The position numbers were made by a program, and so were the translations under genes. This document shows positions 10,163-21,213 of a stretch of DNA of 64,000 nt, one piece after another. This DNA is from Desulfobacterales bacterium (GTDB taxonomy: Bacteria; Desulfobacterota; Desulfobacteria; Desulfobacterales; SpSt-501), in assembly GCA_030834695.1 (NCBI GenBank), contig JAUQXK010000014.1, forward strand, positions 27,501 through 91,500, given 5' to 3'. Below the pieces are notes generated by a model. That model was not told where the DNA came from and did no database searches. It was given only the letters and a program-made list of their open reading frames with translations. How positions within the stretch are numbered: the first letter of the stretch is position 1; each line of letters starts with the position of its first letter.

Positions 10163-11002
10163 ATGGCATCCATGGTTCTCAAAACTAAGAGCCAGGACCA
10201 CCTCAAGCGCTGGCTCACCGGGCTGGCGGCCCTGCCGGTGTTGATCGGGTGCGTGGTCGCCGGCGGCCTTCCTTTCACGTCATTGGTCGCACTCGCCACT
10301 CTGGCAAGTCTCTGGGAATTTTATCGCATTGTTGTCCCGCCTGGTGCTCCTGTATTCAAACAGCCTGTGATTTTTGTGGGCTTTGCCGCCGGCCTCGGAC
10401 TAATTCTTTGTGCGCATGCCGGTCGACCGGAGGCTATCGGAGTGGTGCTGGGCCTGAATGTCGGAATTTCCGGCTTCTTATCCTTGCGACGGTTTGTCTC
10501 CGACCGGATGGTGCTGGAGTGCGCCGCCCGACAGGTCCAGGGGGTCTGTTACATCCCGTTGTCTTTGTCTCTGCTGATCCTGATACGATCCGCTGCAGAT
10601 GGGGTCACCTGGATTTTTCTTCTGTGCGCGATCATTTTCGCCGGAGACACCGCGGCTCTGTATGCAGGGACCCTCTGGGGCCGTCACCGGCTCAGCCCGA
10701 CCATCAGTCCGGGAAAAACTATCGAAGGCTCCGTTGCCGGCCTGGCGGCGGGTTTGGCGGTCGGTCTGGTTGCGAAGGCTCTTTTCCTGACCGAATGGTC
10801 GTGGCCGGCCTGCATACTCTTTTCGGTCACAGTGGGAGTCGCCGGGCAGGTTGGCGATTTGTTTGAGTCCGCGCTTAAGCGTGCGTCGAACGTAAAAGAT
10901 TCCGGTACGTTGCTGCCGGGTCACGGTGGGGTGCTCGACCGCATTGATGCCCTGCTGTTTGCGGCGCCGGTGGCTTTCGGATTGCGGATGTATATTTTAT
11001 GA
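10163..11002 (+). CDS. cdsA: Phosphatidate cytidylyltransferase
   Basis: CdsA makes CDP-diacylglycerol, the precursor of bacterial phospholipids, in the inner membrane. The 279-residue protein has several hydrophobic segments and the family signature near its end: GDLFESALKRASNVKDSG followed by LLPGHGGVLDRID. ATG 10163 follows GGAGG closely; ATG 10172 is an alternative. The stop overlaps the dxr start (ATGA). Confidence 0.96.
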   Translation: MASMVLKTKSQDHLKRWLTGLAALPVLIGCVVAGGLPFTSLVALATLASLWEFYRIVVPPGAPVFKQPVIFVGFAAGLGLILCAHAGRPEAIGVVLGLNVGISGFLSLRRFVSDRMVLECAARQVQGVCYIPLSLSLLILIRSAADGVTWIFLLCAIIFAGDTAALYAGTLWGRHRLSPTISPGKTIEGSVAGLAAGLAVGLVAKALFLTEWSWPACILFSVTVGVAGQVGDLFESALKRASNVKDSGTLLPGHGGVLDRIDALLFAAPVAFGLRMYIL

Positions 11003-12162
11003 AATCGATCTCAATTCTGGGCTCTACAGGCTCTATCGGCCGCAATGCGCTCGAAATCGTACGAAGATTCCCGGAGCGTTTTGGCGTGAAGGCCGTGGCC
11101 GCCAAGCATAATGTGACGCTGCTGGCCGAGCAGATCCGGGAGTTCGCGCCCGAGGCTGCCGCTGTTTTTGATGCGAGCACCGCTCGCCAGCTCGGGCAGC
11201 TCCTGCCCACGGGATGCCGGACCCGAATCCTATACGGCGCGGAAGGGTACAACACCGCAGCTTCCTGGGAATCGGCGGAGCTGACGCTTACCGCCATGGT
11301 CGGCGCGGCCGGGCTGTTGCCGACCCTGGCCGCCATCGATTCCGGAAAAACCGTTGCTCTGGCCAACAAGGAGACTCTGGTCATGGCGGGATCGGTGGTG
11401 ACCGCACGGGCCGCCGCCCGAGGGGTCGTCATCCTTCCGGTGGACAGCGAGCATAGCGCTATCTTCCAGTGTCTGCAGGGCCAGCGTCGGGAGGATGCGG
11501 CTCAGATTCTGCTGACCGCCTCCGGCGGACCGTTTCATCTGCGCGCCCGTGAGGAATTCGCCGCGATCACACCGGCCGAGGCGCTGCGGCATCCGAATTG
11601 GTCTATGGGCGCAAAGATTACGATCGACTCTGCTACCCTGATGAACAAAGGGCTTGAGGTGATCGAGGCCAAATGGCTGTTCGGGATACCACAGGACAGG
11701 ATTCGCGTCGTCGTGCATCCCCAGAGCATCATCCATTCGATGGTCGCCTTCAGGGACAGCTCGGTGATCGCCCAATTGGGTGTTCCGGACATGAAAGCAG
11801 CGATCGCCTATGCCCTTTCTTATCCCGAGCGACTGGCGCTGGGGCAGCCGCTACCCACTTTTTCAAGCGATACGCACCTGACCTTTTCAGAACCGGATCT
11901 GGTGAAATTTCCCTGCCTCGATCTGGCGTATGAGGCCTGCCGCAGAGGCGGCACCCTGCCGGCCGTGCTGAACGCCGCCAACGAGATTGCCGTGAATGCC
12001 TTCCTGCAGGAGCGGACGGCCTTCACGGCGATCCCGTTGATCGTCCGGGGTACGATGGAGGCCCATGTGCCGGTGAGCGATCCCGGCCTTGAGGATATCC
12101 TCGCCGCCGACCGTTGGGCGCGCAAGAAGGCCAGTGAGTTGACAAGCTCAGGCGGTCGGTAG
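10999..12162 (+). CDS. dxr: 1-deoxy-D-xylulose 5-phosphate reductoisomerase
   Basis: Dxr makes methylerythritol 4-phosphate from DXP with NADPH, the committed step of the non-mevalonate isoprenoid path. At 387 residues it is full length. ILGSTGSIGRNALEIV is the NADPH-binding N-terminus, with LANKETLVMAG, the metal-binding PVDSEHSAIFQ and SMGAKITIDSATLMNKG. It overlaps cdsA by four bases and shares the isoprenoid theme with uppS two genes upstream. Confidence 0.98.
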   Translation: MKSISILGSTGSIGRNALEIVRRFPERFGVKAVAAKHNVTLLAEQIREFAPEAAAVFDASTARQLGQLLPTGCRTRILYGAEGYNTAASWESAELTLTAMVGAAGLLPTLAAIDSGKTVALANKETLVMAGSVVTARAAARGVVILPVDSEHSAIFQCLQGQRREDAAQILLTASGGPFHLRAREEFAAITPAEALRHPNWSMGAKITIDSATLMNKGLEVIEAKWLFGIPQDRIRVVVHPQSIIHSMVAFRDSSVIAQLGVPDMKAAIAYALSYPERLALGQPLPTFSSDTHLTFSEPDLVKFPCLDLAYEACRRGGTLPAVLNAANEIAVNAFLQERTAFTAIPLIVRGTMEAHVPVSDPGLEDILAADRWARKKASELTSSGGR

Positions 12163-12287
12163 AGCGGCTGCGGGACTCACCCGAGAGCTGTGCAGGATCG
12201 CCGGCCTAATTTCAAAGCTCCCGGTTCCTCGATCGCCGGCGTTTTTGCATTATATTTTAACTGAGGAAAGGAATTGACTGTAGATAT

Positions 12288-13358
12288 ATGACACACAGTG
12301 TTTTCGCATTCCTAGTCGTGCTGGGCATCCTCATCTTCTTCCACGAGTTCGGACATTTTCTGATTGCGCGGTTGTTCGGGGTGGGTGTTGAGAAGTTTTC
12401 CCTGGGTTTCGGGCCCCGACTGATCGGAAAAAAAATCGGTATCACCGACTACCGTCTCTCTCTCGTGCCCTTGGGCGGATACGTGAAAATGGTGGGCGAG
12501 GAGCCGGATGAAGAGCTGGATCCAAATCTTGTGCCCTTCTCATTCACCCACAAACATGTCTTGAAACGCTTTCTGATCGTCTTTGCCGGCCCATTTTTCA
12601 ATGTCCTGCTGGCTGTGCTGATATTTTTCGTCATCTCCTGGGCCACCGGCATCCTGATCCTCAAACCCGCAGTCGGCTCGGTGAAAGAAGGGTCTCCCGC
12701 ATTCCTGGCCGGGTTCAAGAAAGGGGACCTCATCACCGCCATCAACGGAGTGTCGGTTGAAACCTGGGAGGAAATGGCGGATCGGATTGGCCACAGCAAC
12801 GGGCAGCCGCTGGAGATAGCCGTTGCGCGACCGGAGGGCACTCTCGTGTTGCCTGTTACTCCGGAGTTGATAACGGCCAAGAACCTGTTGGGGGAGGACA
12901 TCCGGCGCTACGTCATTGGAATCGGAACCGCCGGGGAAACCTATTCCAAGAGACTTTCTTTGCTGGAGGCTGTTTCTGAAAGCTTCCGGCAGACTTATGC
13001 CATCGTTGAGTTGATGGTGGTCATCGTGGTCAAATTGTTGACCGGCGATATCTCCATCGATACCGTCGGTGGACCCATTATGATCGCTCAGATGGCCGGT
13101 GACCAGGCCAAGGCCGGCGCCAGCAGTCTGTTCCAGTTCATTGCGGTCATCAGCGTCAACCTGGCGGTCATCAACCTGCTGCCGATTCCGGTGCTGGACG
13201 GCGGCCACCTGCTGTTTTTTCTGATCGAGGCTGTTAAGGGCCGTCCCGTCAACCTAAAAGTTCGCGAGATCGCCCAACAGGTCGGGATGGTCATCCTGAT
13301 CATGCTGATGATCCTGGTGTTTTACAATGACATCATAAGGCTGTTTTTCAGCTCCTGA
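12288..13358 (+). CDS. rseP: Site-2 intramembrane zinc metalloprotease RseP
   Basis: RseP cleaves membrane-embedded anti-sigma factors and signal peptide remnants. The 356-residue protein has the zinc motif HEFGH (residues 19-23) in the first membrane helix, one central PDZ domain (about 118-200), where E. coli has two, and the second catalytic motif NLLPIPVLDGGHL near the end. It has at least four membrane segments. AGGAAAGGAA precedes the start. It follows dxr by 125 bases, a common arrangement. Confidence 0.96.
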   Translation: MTHSVFAFLVVLGILIFFHEFGHFLIARLFGVGVEKFSLGFGPRLIGKKIGITDYRLSLVPLGGYVKMVGEEPDEELDPNLVPFSFTHKHVLKRFLIVFAGPFFNVLLAVLIFFVISWATGILILKPAVGSVKEGSPAFLAGFKKGDLITAINGVSVETWEEMADRIGHSNGQPLEIAVARPEGTLVLPVTPELITAKNLLGEDIRRYVIGIGTAGETYSKRLSLLEAVSESFRQTYAIVELMVVIVVKLLTGDISIDTVGGPIMIAQMAGDQAKAGASSLFQFIAVISVNLAVINLLPIPVLDGGHLLFFLIEAVKGRPVNLKVREIAQQVGMVILIMLMILVFYNDIIRLFFSS

Positions 13359-13390
13359 TCGCTTTGAACCCCTTGCCTGAGAAGAGCACC

Positions 13391-16387
13391 ATGCCCTCCC
13401 GACTGGAAATCGCGCTCAAGGACCAGCTGGTCGACGCTGAAGGTGAAGGCCTCCGGAAGAAAACCCGGGCGTATTTCGGCATCGAGCTGGATCGGGTCCG
13501 TGTCGTGAACGTGCTGACAATGGATGTGGACCTTGCACCGGCCCAACTCGAAACCATCCGGAAAGATATTTTCACCAATCCGGTCACGCAGGTATCTTCT
13601 TACCGCCCGCTGTCCGTGGACGGGGATTGGATCGTCTGGGTCGGCTTCCGCCCAGGTGTGAAGGATAACCCGGGTGCCACGGCCATGGAAGCCATCGAGG
13701 ACCTGCTCGGCATTCGCCTGGGAGGGGGGGAGGCGGTGTACACCTCCAAGCGCTATTGCCTGAGCGGCCGGCGCTTGACCCGAAAAGACGTCGAAAAGAT
13801 CGCCGGTGAACTGCTGGCGAATGATATCATTCAGCAATGGCGGGTCTGGTCGAAACAGGGATGGGATCCGACTGTCGGCATCGGCGTCATCGTGCCAAAG
13901 GTGCGCCTGAATCACGCTCCGACGGTGACGGTCATCCCGATCGACAGCGACGCAACCCTAAAGCGTGTCAGCGATGAGCGCCATCTGGCGTTGAACCCAA
14001 ACGACACCCCTGTCATCCGCGCCTACTTTTCCGATCCGCGGGTGCGTGCCGAGCGCGCGGCGGTGGGGTTGACCGATCCGACCGATGTCGAAATCGAATA
14101 TATTTCTCAAGCTCGCAGCGATCACTGCAACCACAACACATTTCGGGGGCTGTTCCGCTACCGAGAGGCCGGCGGCGATCGATCCGAACTCGTGGACAAC
14201 CTTTTCAAAACCTGCATTGAAGCTCCGACGCTGGAATTGGTGGAGAAGAAGCCCTGGGTGGTTTCGGTTCTGTGGGATAATGCGGGCGTAGGGCGCCTGG
14301 ACGATAAGAACTACTATGTCATTACCGGGGAGACACACAATTCGCCTTCCAACATGGAAGCCTATGGCGGAGCCATCACCGGCATTGTCGGTGTCTATCG
14401 CGACCCGCTTGGGACCGGCAAAGGGTCCAAGCTCGTCATGGGCAGCTACGGCTTCTGTGTCGGTCCTCGGGACTATGCCGGTCCGCTGATGCCGAGGCTG
14501 CATCCGCGCCGGCTTCTGGACGGGGTCATCGAAGGCGTTCGGGACGGCGGCAACAAGAGCGGCATCCCAACGACGTTCGGACAGGTGATTTTTCACCCCG
14601 GCTACATGGGCAAGTGCCTCGTCTTCGTGACCGCGGTCGGAGTGATGCCGGCTCACATCGGAGGCCAGCCGGCCGACCAGAAGCAGACCTCTCCGGGCGA
14701 TCTGCTCCTCATGTGCGGGGGGCGGGTCGGCAAGGACGGCATCCACGGCGTGACCGCCTCCTCAGAAGTTTTTTCCGAACATACTCCAGCCGGCCATGTT
14801 CAGATCGGCGATCCGTACACCCAGAAGAAGATGCACGATTTTTTGCTCGAGGCCCGGGATGCGGGTTTGATCCGGTTCATAACAGACAACGGCGGCGGCG
14901 GCCTTTCTTCTTCGGTCGGAGAATCGGCGCGGTTTTCGAATGGAGCCGAAGTCGCCCTCGATCAGGTGCCGCTTAAGTATGAGGGGCTCGACCAATGGGA
15001 GATATGGGTTTCGGAGTCCCAGGAACGCATGACGGTCGCCGTCCGGCCCGACGATGCTGAAACCTTTCTATCTCTGTCCCGGAAACACGCGGTTGAAAGC
15101 ACGGTGATCGGGCGCTACACCGACTCCGGGAAGCTGCACCTCACCTACGATGGAAAGACCTGCGCATATGTGGACATGGACTTCCTGAAATCCGGCTTTC
15201 CCCAATGGGAGTTCGAGGCCGAGTGGGTGGCGCCGGAGCAACGCGGGTTGTATGAACCTGTGGTCAAGTGCCCAACGGATTTTAGAAACCTGCTGATCGA
15301 TATGCTGCAGCGCCCCAATATTTGCTCGACGGAGTGGATCACCCGCCAGTATGATCATGAAGTCCAGGGGACGAGTGTCGTCAAACCGTTGACGGGTGCC
15401 GATCGGGACGTCGACAGTGACGCTGCGGTGCTGCGGCCACTGCTGGACTCGATGCGCGGGTTGGCTTTCGCCCAAGCGCTGCTACCGGCCTACTCTGGCA
15501 TCGATGCCTATCATATGGCGGCCTGCAGCATCGATGAAGCCGTGCGGCGAGTCTTATCCGTTGGCGGTGATTGGAGTCACATCGGTGGGGTGGATAATTT
15601 CTGCTGGCCCAACATCCAATTTGATGCCGAAAGCAACCCGGATGGCAAGTTCAAGGCCGCTCAGCTGGTGCGCGCCTGCTGGGCGCTTCGCGATATCTGC
15701 CGTGCTTACGAAATCCCGCTCCTATCGGGCAAGGACAGCATGTACGTGGATGGGCATCTGGCGGGGCGTTATGGAGAGACCCACAAGGTGTCGGCCCTGG
15801 AGACCCTGCAGTTCGCAGCTATTTCGGTGGTGCCCGACATAGCTCGCTGCGTGAGCATGGACAGCAAAATGGCCGGCGATCTGGTCTACGTAGTCGGCCT
15901 GACCCGCGATGAACTGGGCGGTTCTGAATATTACCAACACCTGGGCTACGTGGGGTTGAACGTTCCCCGGGTGCGCACCGAAAAGTTCGTTTCGATCTAT
16001 CGGGCGATGAGTCAAGCCGTTGCGAAGGGCCTGGTGGCGTCCGCACATGGTGTCTACCGGGGAGGCCTGGGAGTGCATCTGGCCATGGTGGCTCTGGGCG
16101 GTGGGCTCGGCCTGCATGTGGACCTGCGCAAGATACCGGCTGAAACGGTCGAGCGCAACGACACGGTTTTATTTTCGGAATCAGCGGGCCGTTTCATCGT
16201 CACCGTCGACCCACGCTGCCAAGTCGAATTCGAAGACGGCTTCAAGGCAACCCCTTGCGCCTGTATCGGGTGCGTTACGGCTGATCCGGTCTTGAAAGTT
16301 GACGGCCTGCGCGGAGAAGCCTTGTTGTCTGTTTCGATTTCCGAATTGAAAACGGCCTGGAAGATGCCGTTCGGCAATTTGGTTTGA
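13391..16387 (+). CDS. purL: Phosphoribosylformylglycinamidine synthase, fused PurS-PurL
   Basis: This is the synthetase part of FGAM synthase, step four of purine synthesis. The 998-residue protein begins with about 180 residues resembling duplicated PurS domains, followed by two AIR-synthase-like halves. ARSDHCNHNTFRG, the ETHNSPSNMEAYGGA stretch, DNGGGGLSSSVGES and LSGKDSMYVDG are visible. It has no glutaminase domain; purQ supplies that separately. ATG 13391 follows AGAAGAG; a TTG at 13364 would add nine residues. The fusion is known in deltaproteobacteria and clostridia. Confidence 0.95.
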   Translation: MPSRLEIALKDQLVDAEGEGLRKKTRAYFGIELDRVRVVNVLTMDVDLAPAQLETIRKDIFTNPVTQVSSYRPLSVDGDWIVWVGFRPGVKDNPGATAMEAIEDLLGIRLGGGEAVYTSKRYCLSGRRLTRKDVEKIAGELLANDIIQQWRVWSKQGWDPTVGIGVIVPKVRLNHAPTVTVIPIDSDATLKRVSDERHLALNPNDTPVIRAYFSDPRVRAERAAVGLTDPTDVEIEYISQARSDHCNHNTFRGLFRYREAGGDRSELVDNLFKTCIEAPTLELVEKKPWVVSVLWDNAGVGRLDDKNYYVITGETHNSPSNMEAYGGAITGIVGVYRDPLGTGKGSKLVMGSYGFCVGPRDYAGPLMPRLHPRRLLDGVIEGVRDGGNKSGIPTTFGQVIFHPGYMGKCLVFVTAVGVMPAHIGGQPADQKQTSPGDLLLMCGGRVGKDGIHGVTASSEVFSEHTPAGHVQIGDPYTQKKMHDFLLEARDAGLIRFITDNGGGGLSSSVGESARFSNGAEVALDQVPLKYEGLDQWEIWVSESQERMTVAVRPDDAETFLSLSRKHAVESTVIGRYTDSGKLHLTYDGKTCAYVDMDFLKSGFPQWEFEAEWVAPEQRGLYEPVVKCPTDFRNLLIDMLQRPNICSTEWITRQYDHEVQGTSVVKPLTGADRDVDSDAAVLRPLLDSMRGLAFAQALLPAYSGIDAYHMAACSIDEAVRRVLSVGGDWSHIGGVDNFCWPNIQFDAESNPDGKFKAAQLVRACWALRDICRAYEIPLLSGKDSMYVDGHLAGRYGETHKVSALETLQFAAISVVPDIARCVSMDSKMAGDLVYVVGLTRDELGGSEYYQHLGYVGLNVPRVRTEKFVSIYRAMSQAVAKGLVASAHGVYRGGLGVHLAMVALGGGLGLHVDLRKIPAETVERNDTVLFSESAGRFIVTVDPRCQVEFEDGFKATPCACIGCVTADPVLKVDGLRGEALLSVSISELKTAWKMPFGNLV

Positions 16388-16410
16388 GCGGATGGCCAAT
16401 CCGCTTTTTT
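16387..16410 (+). terminator. Intrinsic terminator or attenuator between purL and purQ
   Basis: AGCGGAT (16387-16393), loop GGCCA and ATCCGCT (16399-16405) are followed by a run of six T. The stem starts on the last base of the purL stop codon, so it could lower purQ expression relative to purL. Confidence 0.7.
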
Positions 16411-16462
16411 ATTAATTAATCAAATTGGATATGCTTCGCTGATCAGTTGAAGAGGTAATTAA

Positions 16463-17281
16463 ATGGCCAAGGTCAACGCTCTCGTTCTTACCGGTTTCGG
16501 ACTCAACTGCGACGGCGAGACGGCCCGTGCTTTTGAACTGGCCGGTGCCTTCTCTCACCGTGCCCATATCAATTCACTGATCGAAGGGTCGATCCGCCTG
16601 GAGGATCACCATATCCTGGTTTTCATCGGAGGCTTTGGATGGGGGGATGATCACGGCGCGGGAGTCATTCAGGCCGTGCGATTAAAGACTAAACTAGGCG
16701 ACCGGATTTTGGAATTCATTGAACGGGGCCGCCTCGTTATGGGCATCTGCAATGGATTCCAAGCCTTAGTAAATCTAGGACTCTTGCCGGGATTTGACGG
16801 CGACTACCAAACCCGATCCATCGCGCTGACCCCTAATGCATCCGGCAACTTCCGCGACCAGTGGGTTCGCCTGCGGGTCAATGAGAAATCACCCTGCGTC
16901 TTTACGCAGGGAATCCCTGAAGCAGATTTCCCCGTTCGCCACGGCGAAGGCCAATTCTACGCCGAGGATGCCGTTATTCACCGTTTGCAGAACGAACACC
17001 AGATTGCACTGCGATATGCGCTTCCGGATGGCAGCCCTGCAGCGGGGCGATTTCCCTATAACCCAAACGGTTCCGTGGACGACATCGCCGGCATATGCGA
17101 TCCGACCGGTCGAATCTTCGGGTTGATGCCTCACCCGGAAGCTTATCATGACTGGACCAATCACCCCGACTGGCTGCGCGAACGTGAACGCGCTCGGCGT
17201 GAAGGTCGACCATTCGGAGAGGGCCCGACCGTCGGCGTCCGCCTGCTTTCGAATGCGGTTCGATACATGCAAGGAAAATGA
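16463..17281 (+). CDS. purQ: Phosphoribosylformylglycinamidine synthase, glutaminase subunit PurQ
   Basis: PurQ hydrolyses glutamine and feeds ammonia to PurL. The 272-residue class I glutaminase has its nucleophile at Cys96 in MGICNGFQAL and the His/Glu pair in MPHPEAYHDW. The start GFGLNCDGE and the loop GFGWGDDHGAG differ slightly from the commoner GGFSYGDYLRAG version. It is longer than B. subtilis PurQ (227), with a C-terminal Arg/Glu-rich stretch. AGAGGTAATTAA lies upstream of the start. Confidence 0.96.
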   Translation: MAKVNALVLTGFGLNCDGETARAFELAGAFSHRAHINSLIEGSIRLEDHHILVFIGGFGWGDDHGAGVIQAVRLKTKLGDRILEFIERGRLVMGICNGFQALVNLGLLPGFDGDYQTRSIALTPNASGNFRDQWVRLRVNEKSPCVFTQGIPEADFPVRHGEGQFYAEDAVIHRLQNEHQIALRYALPDGSPAAGRFPYNPNGSVDDIAGICDPTGRIFGLMPHPEAYHDWTNHPDWLRERERARREGRPFGEGPTVGVRLLSNAVRYMQGK

Positions 17282-17310
17282 AAAAAGGTGCGCCGGAGCC
17301 GGGCGCACCT
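17281..17310 (-). terminator. Intrinsic terminator of the LysM gene
   Basis: Read on the minus strand, AGGTGCGCC and GGCGCACCT form a 9-bp stem followed by six T. It lies between the convergent LysM gene and purQ, and may also end purQ transcripts weakly. Confidence 0.8.
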
Positions 17311-17343
17311 CTCGCAAGTTCAAACGTCGGGTTTGAATCGAAT

Positions 17344-18384
17344 TCAGCGCAGGGCCAGAGGCGTTCTGACCCGGGTTCCCACGTGAGACTCCTTCTTCGA
17401 ATCGGTGATCAATACCGTTGATGTATCGTCTTCCGTGTGAAGGACCAGCAGTTCACCGTAATCGAAGAGAATTGCAATTGTCTGGGGCGATGCTGCGTTG
17501 CCGAAATTGTGCTCGTCCGAACGGTAGATGCTGTATATCTGGCCGGGTTTGATGCCGTGACGTCTGCCCTGGTTGATGAAGACGACGTGGGATTCAGCGA
17601 AAATGCTCAGGTGCTCTTCCGCCAAAATCAACTTCCCTTCGATTCCCGGCTGACTGTCCTGAATTTCGATCCGCTGGGAGCGTCTTTGATAGGGCATCAA
17701 AAGATCCCCAACCTCGATGGGCCGGTAGGATTCAAGCACCTTGGCGATAGCATACTGAGGTTCTCTCTGAACAATCTCCAGAACCCCGCATAGGAGATGC
17801 TGGGTGCCGATCAACTCCTTGGTCTGCTGATCGATGAGCGGCTTGAATGTGCGGTAGATCGTCAAGCGCTGGCCCCGGCTGAGAGCGGCATTGCCGTCCG
17901 GGCGGACATAGATGATATCGCCCTCGCTGATCATCTGTCGGCCGGGGTCCTGCAATTTAAAGATGATCCCCTCGGGAGTTGCCGGCACCTTGCGGATGAA
18001 GCCGTACTGGTCGCTTGTTGAAAAATAGTAATGAATGCCGGCGACCGGTGGTTCCGATGCAACTCCAGCCGAACGACCGCCAGCGATGCGTGTCAATCGG
18101 ATCTTCTGCCCAGGATAAATCAAATGGGGATTAGCGATCGCCTCACTGTTTTCTTCCCACAACTCCGGCCAGACCCAGGGAGTCGCCGAGAATCGCCTGG
18201 AAAGATCCCAGAGGGTGTCGCCTTTCTGAACCGTATAGTAGTAACCGTTTTCGGTTTCAGCGGCAGTCGGGCGAATCCCAGGCCGTGCGGCTTCGGCGGC
18301 ATGACTGACGCTGCGTGCGCCAGATAGAATTCCGACGAAAGCTAATGTCAACAACAGACTTTTGAGGATGAATTTCGGGTTCAT
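17344..18384 (-). CDS. Secreted LysM domain protein
   Basis: The 346-residue protein has a signal peptide (MNPKFILKSLLLTLAFVGIL, cleavage probably after SVSHA) and one LysM domain at about residues 48-97 (YTVQKGDTLWDLSRRF to LIYPGQKIRL), which binds peptidoglycan. The remaining 240 residues form a beta-rich domain of unknown function also seen in other deltaproteobacterial LysM proteins. It stands alone between terminators. Its upstream gap (18385-18585) has AT-rich sequence with TATAAT-like boxes but no convincing -35. Confidence 0.85.
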   Translation of the reverse strand: MNPKFILKSLLLTLAFVGILSGARSVSHAAEAARPGIRPTAAETENGYYYTVQKGDTLWDLSRRFSATPWVWPELWEENSEAIANPHLIYPGQKIRLTRIAGGRSAGVASEPPVAGIHYYFSTSDQYGFIRKVPATPEGIIFKLQDPGRQMISEGDIIYVRPDGNAALSRGQRLTIYRTFKPLIDQQTKELIGTQHLLCGVLEIVQREPQYAIAKVLESYRPIEVGDLLMPYQRRSQRIEIQDSQPGIEGKLILAEEHLSIFAESHVVFINQGRRHGIKPGQIYSIYRSDEHNFGNAASPQTIAILFDYGELLVLHTEDDTSTVLITDSKKESHVGTRVRTPLALR

Positions 18385-18585
18385 GGATGACTCCCACTTG
18401 CATAGAAGGTTGGTTTGAAGCCTTAAGCCGTCGCCAAAAAAAAGTTGCTAAAATAAGGGGATCCGTTCGTCTATATCGTCATTACGCGCAATTTCTTAAG
18501 CTCTATTTCACGCGATGGGCGGTTAGGAAAATTTTTATTATATTATCAGCTGGATATAACTAAGAATAACCGTTGCTACAGATGC

Positions 18586-18624
18586 AAAAAGCCCTTGTGG
18601 CTTGACTCGCCACAAGGGCTTTTT
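18586..18624 (-). terminator. Intrinsic terminator after groEL
   Basis: A 15-bp perfect stem, AAAAAGCCCTTGTGG pairing with CCACAAGGGCTTTTT, has a 9-base loop. T runs on both strands make it potentially bidirectional. Confidence 0.9.
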
Positions 18625-18655
18625 AATTGGTGCGGGGATGCGGATTGAGACGGTG

Positions 18656-20329
<1,674 letters not shown>

Positions 20330-20617
20330 TTATTCGATGATGCCCAGTACGTCGTCTTCCCGCAGGATAAGGTATTCCTCTCCCTCGATCTTGACTTCCG
20401 TACCGGCATATTTGCCGAAAAGTATGCGGTCACCCTTCTTGATCTCCAGAGGGATGCGCTTGCCGTCTTCACCCACTTTGCCGTTACCGACAGCTACAAC
20501 CTTCCCCTCGGCCGGCTTTTCCTTGGCGGTGTCCGGTATGATAATTCCGCCTTTGGTGGTCTTTTCTTCCTCGATGCGCTGAACCAGAATTCGATCCTGT
20601 AACGGTTTAAGCTTCAT
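20330..20617 (-). CDS. groES: Co-chaperonin GroES (10 kDa)
   Basis: The 95-residue lid of the GroEL chamber, [19 protein letters not shown]-like start, mobile loop [15 protein letters not shown] and [14 protein letters not shown] end. AAGGAG precedes the ATG. No CIRCE element (TTAGCACTC-N9-GAGTGCTAA) was found in the 250 bases upstream, so HrcA control of this copy is not supported. No clear sigma-32 promoter is seen either. Confidence 0.98.
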   Translation of the reverse strand: MKLKPLQDRILVQRIEEEKTTKGGIIIPDTAKEKPAEGKVVAVGNGKVGEDGKRIPLEIKKGDRILFGKYAGTEVKIEGEEYLILREDDVLGIIE

Positions 20618-20637
20618 GTTTCATCATCTCCTTCATT

Positions 20638-20703
20638 TTAAATTTCTTGATGTGACAAAACCGTGATCCGCTTTGCATGGGATAACGATTCCCGAATAAG
20701 CAT
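20638..20703 (-). CDS. Possible 21-residue leader peptide upstream of groES
   Basis: An open frame MLIRESLSHAKRITVLSHQE plus Ile ends 20 bases before groES. A near-ideal ribosome binding site, GAGGT, lies six bases from its ATG, and a second GGGAGGTGG lies a little further up. No homologue is recognised. It may be a translated leader, or the good ribosome binding site may be coincidental. Confidence 0.3.
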   Translation of the reverse strand: MLIRESLSHAKRITVLSHQEI

Positions 20704-20867
20704 AATTTTACCTCGGTTGATCGCCACCTCCCTTCATGTCAGAAAAACGTTTTTGGCATTGAAGCATTTCTGAATATAACTGCAAAATTAACCCTGCGCG
20801 GTTCCCGTCCGGAAACCCGAGGGTTCACACTGCGACGGCGTTATCGGGTCGGTTTTTCAGCCGATCA

Positions 20868-21146
20868 TCAAGCAGAGTCTTTTGAGGTGCCAGAACTTGC
20901 GGACGATGTGCCCGAATCCGATTTTGCGCTTTCTGCTTTTTGGGGCTTGGACGAAGATGTTTTGGATTTATTGGCGTAATCGGTGACGTACCAACCGGAT
21001 CCTTTCAGATGAAACGCGCTTTGTGAAATCAGCTTGTGAAGTTTTCCCGAGCAGTGCCTGCACTTGGAAAGCGGCTTATCCGAGAACCGCTGGATGGCTT
21101 CTTCCACTCTCCCGCACTTGGCGCACTCATACTCGTAAACTGGCAT
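20868..21146 (-). CDS. FmdB-type zinc ribbon protein
   Basis: The 92-residue protein begins MPVYEYECAKCG and has a second pair, CRHC, making a C4 zinc ribbon, followed by SGWYVTDY and a low-complexity Ser/Lys tail. The family is named for FmdB, a putative regulator in formamidase operons, but its biochemical role is unclear. GGGAGGT is well placed before ATG 21146; an open frame extends 43 codons further up without support. It is preceded by the groES control region and followed by a HExxH gene on the same strand. Confidence 0.85.
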   Translation of the reverse strand: MPVYEYECAKCGRVEEAIQRFSDKPLSKCRHCSGKLHKLISQSAFHLKGSGWYVTDYANKSKTSSSKPQKAESAKSDSGTSSASSGTSKDSA

Positions 21147-21213
21147 AACAGCGACCTCCCAAAGTAAGAATCTGAATTCGGTCGGCGGTAATATAGGCAG
21201 GCTATCCCCTTTG

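Noticed and set aside
12196-12245. GATCGCCGGC repeated twice before rseP, followed by GTTTTT
   Set aside because: It is a direct repeat; only the self-complementary GCCGGC core could pair over a 29-base loop, too weak to call a terminator.
20618-20867. CIRCE or sigma-32 heat-shock signals before groES
   Set aside because: Neither the TTAGCACTC-N9-GAGTGCTAA repeat nor a convincing sigma-32 promoter is present.
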